Shown here piece after piece: positions 1 through 12,800 of a stretch of DNA of 64,000 bases. The notes beneath the pieces were generated by a model. The model saw only the letters and a program-made list of their open reading frames with translations. It had not been told where the DNA came from and did no database searches. Within the stretch, counting starts at the first letter, position 1; every line of letters starts with the position of its first letter. This DNA is from Gavia stellata (Eukaryota > Chordata > Aves > Gaviiformes > Gaviidae), in contig NC_082611.1 in NCBI RefSeq assembly GCF_030936135.1, positions 12,849,001-12,913,000 on the forward strand, written 5' to 3'. Position numbers and translations under genes: made by a program.

Positions 1-762
1 TACACCTAGGGAACAAGTTACAGCCTGCCTGCTGGCCACAGGCACTGCCTCGTAGATGGTCTAACAGCATGCAACACCTAGAAATTTCCCTTCCTCTCAT
101 TCTTACTTTGGTTTAAAGGACTGTATAGCATGGGCTGGGCCAAGAAGCTCTCTTCACAGTTGCTATTTTCACTAGGACGTTTCACTGGATTTTTGGAAGG
201 TGTCACACTTAGAACAAAGGATCAAACCCAGGAAATGCCAAACTATGGCCTGAGTCACATTACCCATCATAAACAAAAGGTGTACATGATAAAAATTAGA
301 AAATTTGGCGCTGACCCAATTCTCCACCATTTTGCTTTCTTCTCTCAGATGGATTTAGAAAAGGTCAACTGTGAACTTTTGAATGTGAACTTGTGAATGT
401 GTTCAACATATGCCTCTGCTGATGCTAAGGAAGAAATTTTTCTATCACCTGGCAGGAACATGTGCTTTTGAAGCATAAGGATCCAGCTGTTCCCAGGCTA
501 CCATGCAGTTGGTCCTAAGATGCACTGTTTAATAGCTAGTGGTAAGAGGGCACGGATTTGTTGCATCATGAATTAGTCAGAGGTGTATAAGAACGTGATT
601 CTACAGTATTTTCTACTCTACTGGAAGTAGAAACATGAAAATGCACAACAATGCTGTATCATCCAATCTATGACAGTAAACTTTCCCTAGCAGGTAGAAT
701 TACAATACCTACCAGAGACAATATATGTTCAATAATCTTTTCCTATTCAGCCAATAACTTAC
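1..762. other. CIITA intron or unrecognised downstream exon region
   Basis: No minus-strand segment here combines a good acceptor, an open phase-1 frame, a donor and recognisable CIITA similarity. A weak possibility begins after cttccttag near 425, but it lacks a donor. Later CIITA exons probably lie left of the window. Confidence 0.5.
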
Positions 763-822
763 CAATTTTCTTGTATTTGGGTTCTGAAGCATCAGAGCAA
801 CTCTCTGCAGAGCCTAAGAAGG
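763..822 (-). CDS. CIITA: CIITA exon 6
   Basis: The acceptor is ctttctttcag before 822 and the donor gtaagt after 763; 60 bases, phase 1 at both ends. It encodes TFLGSAESCSDASEPKYKKI, which follows KR as mammalian PFPEELPADLKHWK follows KR. The short length and weak similarity lower confidence, but both splice sites are strong. Confidence 0.72.
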
Positions 823-3800
823 CTGAAAGAAAGAAAGGTGATAGTAAGTGACAAAAATTGAAACAGTTTGATAATTATAAGTTTCCACCATGGAAACTTA
901 TTTTAACTTTTTAAAGTAGAAAGGGGTGTTATCAGTTTCAATTCAGCTATTTCAGAACTGTACAGATCCACTGTATAAAACATGAATGTGAAAATCCTTA
1001 TATTATTTTACTCTGACCATGAACTTTCAATTAGGCTGAAGATTTTTGTGCCAGTAATCAAAGATTTTTGCTGTTGTTCTTGCAGTTAAAGAAGGAATCG
1101 TTCAGCTAATGCTTGCTAAGCTATAGACACACTGAAAACAAAGTTAACACTGTCACACAGATGATAAAAAAGGGGAAGAAATATGACATGCTTAATGTCA
1201 TGTTACAGGAAAACAAATTCTGCGAATTGTAAATAATGTGCCTGGGGGAGCTGTTTTCGCTTCCAGCCACACAGGATGAGCAAAGTCAGAGGAAGTACAT
1301 CTGGTTGGTTGTATCAGTGAAGAACTACACGAGAGATGCATTAAGGCTGTGTTAAAACCAAAGTACCGTAATGCAAATTTAGAATTCAAACACTACAGCC
1401 CTTCAGACTCTCACTGTTTTTCACTTACTTCGTTTGTGACATTTCTGCATTTTTATGTCAGTAAATTTCTCAGTGTTTTCAGCAGCCATTTCATCCAAAA
1501 TAAGGTTCCCTGCTAAAAACATGAAATAATTGCCAAATGTCAACCTTTGTTCTCCTAGAAAAACTATAGAAAGAGGTAAAAGCAAGAGAAACACACCAAC
1601 AGGCAGCAAAGATGAAGTGCGCTCCAATAAAAGATAAAAAACAAATCATGCAATAAACCATATATCCAGATGGACATGATTTACAAAGCCCACAGAGCTC
1701 TGAATGCAGGTTCTGTCACCCTGTGTTAGCTTCTGAACTGCAAAATATTAATCTACTGCCATAAATTCAGTGGTTAATAAAACATAAATACGTCTCAATG
1801 CTCTAATGAGCAAAGGATAAAACATCCCAGCTGTATCACAGTGAGGTCTCAGTACTAGTAAAGTTAATTACTCATTTTATGTACAAAAAGGATTAGATCC
1901 TTTAAGAGACAGATTAAAGGGTTCTAAACAGATTTTATATTTTGTGTTGTAAGAACTGTGAAATTAGCCATACCATTCTTCTACTGGCAAATACTTAAAT
2001 ACTAATACTCCTCTAAAACCAATATAAATTTTGCCTCTAAACCCAATATAAATTAGGTGCAAAACCCCCCAAATTCTAAACACACCAGGGAGCAGTAAAA
2101 AGCATTTTAAAAGTCATGTGAGCTTCTTGTAGCCAGAATTGTCCTAGGGAAGGACTGACCTTTGGTAAGTTATTCCAAATTACTTTGCTCAAACATAAAA
2201 TAGGATGTACAGATATTCTGTGAATCTTTCTGATTCTACGGATTTTCCCAACAGCTGCATTTGTGTCACTACCGAAACAATTATTCTTTACCAAAAGCAA
2301 AGCTATTATCTCTGGTCAAGCACTGAGTGAAGGAATCGTTTGCTACATGTATATTATATCATTGCTGCATTGATCAGGGAGAGAAGTAAAATTTGACGCA
2401 CTTCCTCAGGCAGCTCTGTGCATCCTGGACAGAAATAAGTGTGCATGAACTGCATTTATACGCATGCTAAGTCCTCTGGGTGGGTCTGGTTTAATGAACT
2501 TAAGCATATCATCTGTGTTGTGCTCAGAATAAGTCTGATGCTAATTGTGGGCATATATTGCACTAGACAGTTAAGCTGTGCCTACACTATGGCCATGGTG
2601 ACATGATCAGCAACTTGGTCAGAGATAAAATTGCCATCTTTGAGAAAGGCCTGTGAAAATACAGAAAATCCTCAAAGTTTGCCAAGAAAATCCTGGGACA
2701 CAGTTCCCAGAGGGAAAGAAGAGGATACCAGATGTATAGAAACCTTACTAGTGTTCAGATTGTGGAGATGAAGTACAGTGCAGATGTTAGCCAGAACACT
2801 GTCATGGAGAAAATAAATCTTTGTCACATCAATCTTACCAAAAGTGTCTTCCACCTGCTTCTCCTGCTGATCTTTGAGGACATATTCTGCTAATTCAGCT
2901 AGCAGGGAGGAAAAAAGAAAGGAACAGCGTAATGACACAATGAATTTCACAATAAAACTCTTGTAAGCTTACCCTCATTAACAGAATGCTGCACTATAAC
3001 TGAAATTGAAGAGTTAAATTAAGTTTTTCTTGTAAATTGTTGTTCAGGAAACAAAGAACATGAGAAAGGAGAAGTTGAGACAGGAAGTATTAAGCAGAAG
3101 GAGCCATTAATAGAGAGATTTTCCCTCAACAACCACAAGCTACAGTTCATCTGTTTCCACACGATACACAAGTTTAGGTACCTGGCTAGATCTACCATGC
3201 ATGAGGAACAGGCCACTTGAGTATATGCCACTGGTTTACACTGAATATAGAGTTTGTAAGAAACAGCTATAGCAAGTGATTGGAAAATAATGATTTAAAA
3301 ACCAAAAATTGCTTTCATACCTATTCTAGCATAAGCTTCTATGGTGTTGGAACAGAGATACAATTCATCCCCATTTTCACCATTTTCAATTGTACACAGG
3401 AAATCCATATTATTGAATTGATCATAGTTGCTGGCATCAACTTCAGGATCTAGAATGAAAAAGGAGTATGCATTGGTTCAATGAATACCATAACCAAGGA
3501 GTGAAAACACCAGATAGCAAGACATGCAGAAAAGGCAGATTTGTTACTTCAGCGTACGGCTTTGGCTCTTTATTGTATGTTGGCTAAGTAGGAACAGAAC
3601 TGAACTCTCACTAATTTATAGTCTCCCAGAAATCAAGACTTTTCTTTTGCTAAACTCTAAGACTTCATCTCTTCTAGTAAATAAAACAGTTCCAGAACCC
3701 GTTCTATGACTTGAAAGCCTACACACATGGACCAGACTCATCCATACTATTAAACCTTCTTCTTCTTCTTCTTCAGGATATGGTGGTGCCATCCAAATTC

Positions 3801-6800
3801 CCTCTTCAGAACAATGCTGGGTCCATGCTAACCCCTGAACTGCAGCTACAAATTGCCCGTGAAGCTGCTAGTTGGCCAAGGCTAAAAACATGCTAGGGAC
3901 CATGCTAACACCTTCACGGCAGAAATGTCCAGATTCCAATAACTGGCACCATGTCCTGACAATGTTCAATTTATCTACATTATCTCAGATATTGCTAAGG
4001 CTCAAATCAGTGAAATATCTCAGTGGTACAAGAGTCAGTCCCTGATCCCTAATTCATCCTACTTTCAGTCACTGAGCAAGTGAGGCCATGGGAGTGAAGA
4101 AACACTCCTGCACGTGCAAAGCTCAACCTGGGAAATAATTAATCACACAGATGATTCCAGATTCTGGTGTTCAGTTCTCCCCTGATTTGCCCATGTATCT
4201 GCTGACACTGGTCACTCATGAAAGCAACAAGGATGCGAGGTGGTATGCTCCAATTTAGTAACGTTTTATACGTATCAGGCACAGAGCTATAGGACATACA
4301 TCTGTTCTCCTTTCATTGCCACAGGCCAGCTCGTTTGTTTAAAATAGGCTCAACTATTGCTCCACAACACAGTCAGCAGCACAGATACACTTTCATACTT
4401 TTATGCCAGCAAACTCAGAGAGAGAGCAGAACGTTCCACAACCTCCCGACAAATTCAGGAGCAGAAAGTTTGAGAGCCAGGGCAACCTCCTAATCTGATT
4501 ACCTGTAGGAACTTACATGCAAGAAACTATCATCTTTGCACCCTGGCCCTTCTGCTTCCTCCTCTATCACAGAATCATAAAATAATTGGTCTGTGTCCCC
4601 AAAAGATGTAAAATGGCATCTGGTAATGAAAGTCCATTGTGTTGGTGCCTTAGGAGCTCAGAAGGAAATTAAATGCTAGTTTGCATGCAGACTGGCTTCA
4701 TCACAAACTCATCTAAAAGTCTCTGTTTTGCAAAGCTTTTGGCTTGAAACTACAAAAGTGTTGACAACTACACTTGACCAGCTTATGAGAGGAACATTTG
4801 CAAATAAATTACTTAAAGCAATGATATCCAAACCAAAGACATTAGCCTCACACCTTGATGAGTGACAGGTATAGTATGTTTTGTTAGACTCACTGAGCAG
4901 GAAGCTGTAAATATGTACAGTTTTAAAAACATGTAAATTTCTGGAAGCAGTCACTATTTTACATACAAAGTTATCATATCCTAACACCCAGTGTCTGTTG
5001 AATTTAGTCCAGCCACCATGATAAACTGCTGTTAGATTGCTACATAACTGAGAGGAGATGGTAATAACTTATAGCATGATGACTAAACTAATCAAGCATT
5101 TTTAAAGTGTTTTACTAACCTGCAGAGAAGTTACCTTCTTCATTTCCAGATGACTTAGGATCAAGGAGAGTATACAGATGCAATGGATCGATATCACTGT
5201 GCAGCAAATCAAGATAGCCATTTTCAGACACAAATGCTGAATCCATGATTTGTCTCTTGCTGTCTGAAATCAAACTGCAAAACAGTTAGTTATGACAAAA
5301 CCACAGCTTTTGTCAACCAAAACTACAAGTCCCGCACTGTGGCTTTCTGTCGATAAGACATCGAGATCTTAAGGCTGTGGAACTGGTATTGCTTACCAAG
5401 TCTTGTGTTGAGTGATAACCCCGAGTTACTTAAACTTATAGATCCAGATACAGCTTGCAATAAGACTTATCTATTTTTTTACTCCAATCAGGGGAGTGGG
5501 ATACTGCAGTCTGACCACCTGGACCAAAAGTACCAAGTCTTGAATAAGTTGCAACTCCTGTATCTTTATCAGGATATAAATGATGCAAGCACAGATCCAG
5601 CAGGTATCAGGAAAATGAGAAGACTGCAGTGAAGAAGATGGAAAAAGAATCCCATTTTTTACTGTCAGGACAATTTCTTCTCAGGGGAAGCAGCTTCTGG
5701 CTGGGATGCTACACCCAGTTCCTAAGCCCTGGAGGTGGCGCTAGGAGACATCCCCTCAGCACAAGAAGGAACAGTGAAAGGCGGAACACTTATTTTATAT
5801 AATTCTTTCTCAAACCATATGGTTGACTGTGTACAGAATGGCACGGTCACCTTGGGAATTAGTTTCTGGTAATAGGGCACTCACTGGCATTTTGGAATCT
5901 ATCAATCACAATTATTTTTTAATCAATTTTCTTTCCCCCTCAGGACTTATGTCCATACCTACTCATGAGTTGGGAATTGCTATAGCCTTTCAAGCAGAGT
6001 GCCATGCACTATCCAGACAAATCTGACTGATACAAGGTGCTCCCTGCTCCAGTCACCCATGTTTATATGAGAAATTCTTAGACTGCTGCAGCTACATTTC
6101 TTGATAAAAAGTTTATCTCTTCCTCCACCTCATTTTAAATCCCTTCTATTTCTGTCCAGTTACTGCAGCAGGCACTAGAATAAGCTCATACATTCCTCCT
6201 GGCTATTCCACAGGTAGTGGAATAACACTAGTTGGTTATTCATCATCTTTATCAAACTATTTCAAAAACAAATATTGGCTCCTCAGTGTTCACAGATCAC
6301 TGATATGAATGCCACCTGCGCTGGTGATTCACATAATTTACTCCACTGTAATATTGAGATGCCAGCATGAAATGAAGAGGAATAACCTACACTCAGGTAG
6401 TTCTCCTTTTTCATGTTGTGTGGCCTCATTACTTTACCAAGATTACAAAAATTTGGTATTATTGCCTGCTGTACTATAAATGGAAAGCAGAAGTTGACAA
6501 GCCTGCATGAGAACCAAGAATGAGGTTATAAACATACCAGATTAAATTTTCAGTTTGTTGCAACGTTCTGCTTTGCCCCTTCCTTTTACTGAATTAACAT
6601 AAAATCTAAACAGAGTTGGGCCTTACAGAATGCCAGGCTGCCGGACTTTGTGAATAATGCTGTTGAAGCATTATCTCTGAGTCAATATAATTTTGGGGTT
6701 AGAGACAGAGAAGTAATTGGGCAGAAGCTGTAAGGGGAATTCAAGACCGACAAATGCATCACTCCAAGTTTAGTGGTTAGTAAACTGCTTGATTACAGCA

Positions 6801-9800
6801 GACAAAGAAAAGGGCAAGTCCTATGGATAGAGACTAAATAGGCCTACTTAATCTTCATGGAAATACTAAGCTTTAATTAAGTCATAGTTGTAAGAGCTTT
6901 TGTTATTTTAAACCTTTCTTTCAATAGCATTTCCCTGTGGATTAATACATAAGTAATGCAAAATGTTTTCAGCTACAATGGTCAAGAAGTCAGGAAGCAA
7001 CCAAGAGGAAGCCTCGTTGGTGCCAAGCCCGGCTAGAGAGCTGAAAATTAGAACGTAAAAGGTGCTATAATCCAGGAGTGCAGGAGCGAGAAAAACATAG
7101 CCTTTTACCTTGGGAAGAATGAGGATTGCCACTCTTTCAAGAATTAAAAACTTGATTACTTGTCTTTTTTGTTTCACCGGTCTGAATGGCCCTCAGCTTA
7201 CCCTCTTTTTTCTTCATTACTTTGGTTTTGACACAAATCTATACAACATAGCTGTCTTTCTATTGACTACACTGGATTTGAGATGCTGCACCAACAAATT
7301 CTTAATAGCAGCCGTGCTTTGCTGCATTAAAATGATGGTGCCACTGTGGAAAGCACTCTGTCCAAGGGTGCAGGAAAAAAGAAGTGAGGTTTTGAAAGAT
7401 GAAAATTTCTACACTGAGAGCGCCAGAGGTAAGGAGAATTACACCTCAGGGATAGAGAGTGTTTTGCTGCATGCTGTAACTGAAGCACACAAAACAAAAC
7501 CAGATGTTACCAAGCTTGTTGACAACAGCAATTCCTTTCCCAGGGCTTCCCCTTTTTTCTCACAGGATCCCAGCAGTTCCCTGTCTGAGACCAAAGATGA
7601 ATAATCTCTATACTGCTCAGCACTTTCTCTGTTGTTTCATACATGATTTTAACTTAGTTTACTGATAATACATTCCCTTTGGTGTCCCATACAGTGCTGC
7701 CAAAATGTGCGTTTGGCACATTTTCACATCAGAGGACTAAAAAATTTCATAATAATTTCTGCGTTAGGGCTGTGAACGCTAGAGCCAGCTCTCAGCAGGA
7801 GGAAGACAGACCCCACACGGACCTGCAAGACAAAGGACTGAAGTCCCCAGGGATGCCTGCGCTCTCCTTTGCGGCAGGCCTCCATGCACAAAGTGCATGT
7901 GCTGGGCGGGGGGAAGACAGGATGTACTTCCCAATATATTTCTGTGCCATTTAGAAAGTTCAATACTTCGTTGTTTGGACACTGGTTAAGACAGGTTTTT
8001 TTCTTTAAATAGCACCTGCTTTCTCCAGCAGCCTATACACTCCAGCTGCATTGCTATATTCGGTAGACCTGTGTTCCCTTTGTATTACCTCTGCGGTGAT
8101 TCCGTGCATACCTGCTACAGCAAGGTTACTACTCAGAATGCATTTGTTTTAGCACTGTATTCTGCATATACAGCATAACAGTGTGATTCATTCCCAAGAC
8201 TCTCAATGTTTTTTTTTCAGTGCTCTTTTAGAGTCCAAGTGATACCATATAAATTAAAAATGCTGAAAAAGAGGTAGAGGAAGTAGTAAACATCACTGTA
8301 CCAGGACAAAGAATCCAGTTAAAGAAAGAGTAGGTGTTCACTCAAATCACATACAAGTCTTAAGAGTCAGATGGGGCACTTTGGATTTCTAAAGATAAGG
8401 GAGGTTGTTGTTATTTATAATTTTGCCCCAATAATTTGATTTAACCATGTCTTATATTTTAAAGGAACAACATGTTAAAGACTCCAGGCAATAGGGTCTG
8501 CTACTAACTAAAATCAAATGGTACCTAAGAGAACGGAGAAGGATTTTACAGACAATAATGTAACGTTTACTCCAAAAATAAGGTGGATGCTTCTAAGGAG
8601 ATTTGTTAGGGGGTTTCCTTCCCAAAACTTTGTTGACATCTGAATTGACAGGTAATAAAATAATCTCCCACATGAGTATGGAAGTTAAGAAAATGAAAAT
8701 ATGTAAAGTCATTTCAGGAACAGAGGAACCACCCCCCACCCCCCCAATTTAATTTTTGTACCAGTTTAGGAAGCTGAGGATAATTCACAGAAAAGAGTAG
8801 TAGTGCCATGCAAATCACACATTTCTTAACAAGAGGATGACATTACATTACATTAATAAGAGAGCAGGACTGCTGTGAAGACAGGAGGTTGAAAAGTGAA
8901 ACAGAAAGATTGCTGAAGAAATGTGCAACACCCTAGACCCATTAAGTGCTACACATGAATCTGAGTGAAGCAAGCTCACAAAAACTGTATCAAACTCTAA
9001 ATAAGGAGTCAGATGAAACACTGGTACTTTGAGCTAAAAGCTCAGCATCATCAGCCACAATTTTAAAGCCTTTTTTTTTTTTTTTCAAACAACTTTAGAA
9101 AGTCTCTCTTCTGTGCCCACCAAAGGTTATGTCATTGTGCACAATACACACACCAGAAGGCAGGGATGTGTTTCCTGGCTTTTGCCACAGGCAGTGTTTT
9201 GGGGCAATGCTTTCTGGGAGGGGGCAAGCCAACAGCGAGGGGGGATGAAGTCCCCTCCATCCTACAGTCACGTGTCTTCCTTTCCTCTCCATCCATCACT
9301 AACAATTCCTCTGCTCCACAGGTACCAAACAGATTTTCCTTTCAGACATGGCCTGATTATTTGTAAACTGCAAGTAACGGTGCTCAATTTATATTTTGCT
9401 TTGAAGGTTTTAGTTTCTATTTCAGCTCTGTGGAAGCCAGTTTAACATTTCCTGTTGTATTACCCGATGTAACAGAAGATACTACTTTTACCGACAGTCT
9501 ATATCTTGCTGATGGAGCGGTGTGTTACTTTCCAAGGGCTTTATAGTCTAAAAAGGAAGAAGAAGAGAGGTGATGCTGGAAAAAAAGCTGCTCTATATCC
9601 TGCCACATTCTCCTTTGTCTCCCTTAGAGATGAGTTTAAAAAAAGTTAGAAAAAGTATAAATATCAGGTAAAAGGAGCTTCTGCCTTTCAATAAACTTAG
9701 TTGTATAGTGACCGACACAACAGATAAAAAAAATGTTACTAGCCTTGCGCTGGGGACAGCTGAGTTCAGGCAGACTGTCCTGCAGGTGTCAGAGTTGTGA

Positions 9801-12800
9801 TTTGAGAGCAGAATTTGCCTTTTCATACCCAGTATCACCTCATGTGTCACAGCTGTGCCTAGCTCTCCCATCCCAGCAGTAAGATGAAATAAAGCAGCAC
9901 AGCAGACACCTTGCCTATAAGTTTTTTTGGCAGAAAAAGTACATTTGCACTCAGAGACTTTCTTCAAGACAGAATCTCAGCCCTCCTAAATAGGAAAGTA
10001 AGGCTGTCTTGCCAGATCTGTGAAAAAACTGGAAATAAGCCAGTTTCTTCCAGTGATCCTCAGTTTCACTTTCTATAGGAGTAACATTTATACAAAAAAA
10101 CCCAAGTACATCTTTAACAAAGTCTGAAACAAACTACAGCAACCTTTTGAGCAAGTAACAGGGCTAGCCACAGAACAAAATCGCTAAAAATTCTCCAAAA
10201 TTTCACCCGCATTCAGACTTCATCCTACTAATATTTCAAGCAATACAAGTCCAGATACTGACACACTGTAGTCACCAACATGTACAAAAGGTAAGATAGG
10301 ATTAATTTACCATGACAAAAGCACTGCATTAAAGAGTTGAGGAAAAACTGACCTTAGGAAACCGGACAGTTCCTTTTCTTTCAGTCTGGATTCAGTACCA
10401 AAAAACGAGGAGAGCTGCTAACACTGGCCAGGGTTTATAGAAAGTGACACCAGAAAGGAGGAAATAAGCCAGACCAGTCACTGCAAACTGAAAAGTTAAA
10501 GGCTCAGGGGGAATTCCAAACAGGAAAACTAAGAGGAACCTCCCTTCTAGCAACCCCTGTATAATAAGCACTGTTACCTGTACCGGTCACTTGTCACCAC
10601 TACGAAAAGCTTGCACTTGTCGCGAGTTAGGAACAGATTGATTTATTCGGTTGGAAACCGAAATTGGATGAGAGCCGGCTGTACCAATTTCCGGTGCTCC
10701 CCGGAATTCTTCCTCTCCTTTTTTATTCCAGTTCAAATCTGCCCCAAAGTCATGCTGTTAAACAGTCCATCGGTGAGAATAAAGCAAGCCGCATGCAGAC
10801 ACTCTAACCTTGCAGCTCCATTTGGTCTGACAGAAGTGAAAATACTTCTTTCACATGTTCACAGACTCTACCAATACAAAACTAGTTTGGTATCTCATGC
10901 CAGCGTCTCTTGCCATTGGCCCAAAATGACAAGTAGGATGTTCTATGAAACAGGAGCTCGTAACTCTTGTCTGGCTTACACATGGTGTTCAGGGTTTGCT
11001 TGTAGCTGCATCTGACAGAATGTTTATTCATCTAATCATCGCTTACCCTGCCAGTGCCTACCTGGTGTTAAGACAAACAACATTTTGAAAACCAACTTCA
11101 TTCATGAGCGTTCCTATCATGATGCCTCTAGCTGCTTCTGTGTGGCTCTGCAGGCTTATTTGCCTATTTTTCCATTCTTTATCATGCATAGACCTATACA
11201 AATTAGAAATTAATTATGAAAGATAATATATTCTCAAGTGAGCAAATACTTTTTGTAGTATTATTCCATTGGCTATAGCTTATAATAAAAGTTCCACCAG
11301 AGTCTGAAGGGGAAAGGAAGGAAGTGGGATTTGATGAAGTCAATGACATCCAGGACCTGCTGCTGCAGTAAGGCAAGTTTTTAGTCAGCTGCCTGGTAAC
11401 AAATAGCTTCTGCACAAGGCAGCAGGTCCTATAAACAAAGCAGCTGCTGACCTGTGTAAGCCTTTTCTATTTGCAGAGGAGATCCACTTCCACCAGGTTT
11501 CACGGGAACACACTCACTGAGAAGACATAAAGCTGTTTCCTTCCTGGGAGTGGCTGATCTGCTCCTAGTATTTACAGAGATATAGCGCCCAGCCCGCAAT
11601 GCAGAGCACGAGCCTCTTCAGGCTCTCTAACCAGCCAGGCAGCTGTGTCCTTGGAATTCCTATACACGCATTAGAAGAAAAACAACATCTCGGTATAACG
11701 GCATTCAGAGCAGAAAATAATGAAAGGCTGCACAAATACAGATTCTGTATTTTAGTGCTCTGTTTTGATAGGAGACAATAATACAATCATTGCATGAGAA
11801 ACCCCTACAAAATTTATGAGGGTTATTTGTTAGCCCTATTCTAATGTGCAGCGCAACCCCACAAGTTACAAGCTCCTTTACCAGCCCTGCATGCAGATTT
11901 CTTTACCACCTTGTGAGGCTGTAATCCCATGAGGTGTTCTTTTCCTTCAAGAATGGAAGTTTGGGGAACAAAAGTTCAGATGTTTACTGTGATTCCAGTT
12001 CATAACTGCAGCAAAGACTGATTGTCCACTTTTTGTACAACACCCACAGCTGCTTAGAAACAGCAGAAAGGAATTGCTGGAGCAAATCAGAGTACTGGTT
12101 CATCTAGTGGACTAGTCTATAAAGATGGTCTTAGAGACAGAGGGAAAAGCAGACTGGAAAACAAGAGGCTGTGAGACAGCTGAGAACTGCCTAAGCCTCT
12201 CAGGTAACCACCAGCTTCTTTGCTTCAATGTTTGCTGGTATGCTGCCCTACTCCAAAAGGAGGAAACAGAACATATTGATTAGTATCGGAAGCACTGCAA
12301 AACAGATGTCAATAGTGCACTTTGCAATAAGGGGAAAGCTGGGACTTTTTTGTCCAGAAATTGTAAATATCTGTTTTGTGGTAGAAGAAATAGTTGCAAA
12401 ACTATTAAGCAGTGAGAAACCTGCTGATGTCAATCTGTTCCTGACCTGAGTTTTCTTTGCAAGGTTTCTTCAGAGTGAAACAATGATTGAACATAAGGCT
12501 GAAAAAATAACAAATTTCAAAAAGAAAGTCAGAAAATAATTTGCTTCAAAGGAAGCTGAAGTCTCTAACACAACTTGTGTCATTTTGTGGTGAATTAATG
12601 TCTTTGAAACCACTTTTTTTAAGCCCATCTCTACTACAAAATCTAGAGAACAGTGACAATGGTTGAACATGTGATGGGTGAAGACTAATGCTTCTTCTGA
12701 TGCACTTCACCTTCCCTCTGTCATGTCTCAAATAAATGCAGACTTTGTGACAGAGATGCAGAGCCAGGCATGACAGGATCAAGGTCTTTGAATAGAGATT

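Noticed and set aside
4565-4610. Short CR1-like string cacagaatcataaaataatt
   Set aside because: It resembles the reverse CR1 terminus, but only about 20 bases match, too little to call an element.
7110-7604. 164-codon plus-strand frame within the CIITA first intron
   Set aside because: No splice support, recognisable domain or paralogue. A frame of this length is plausible by chance in 64 kb read in six frames.
9262-9285. CACGTG E-box next to a GGAAAGGAAG string, considered as the CIITA type IV promoter
   Set aside because: No GAS site lies beside the E-box and the order differs from the mammalian promoter; E-boxes alone are common by chance.
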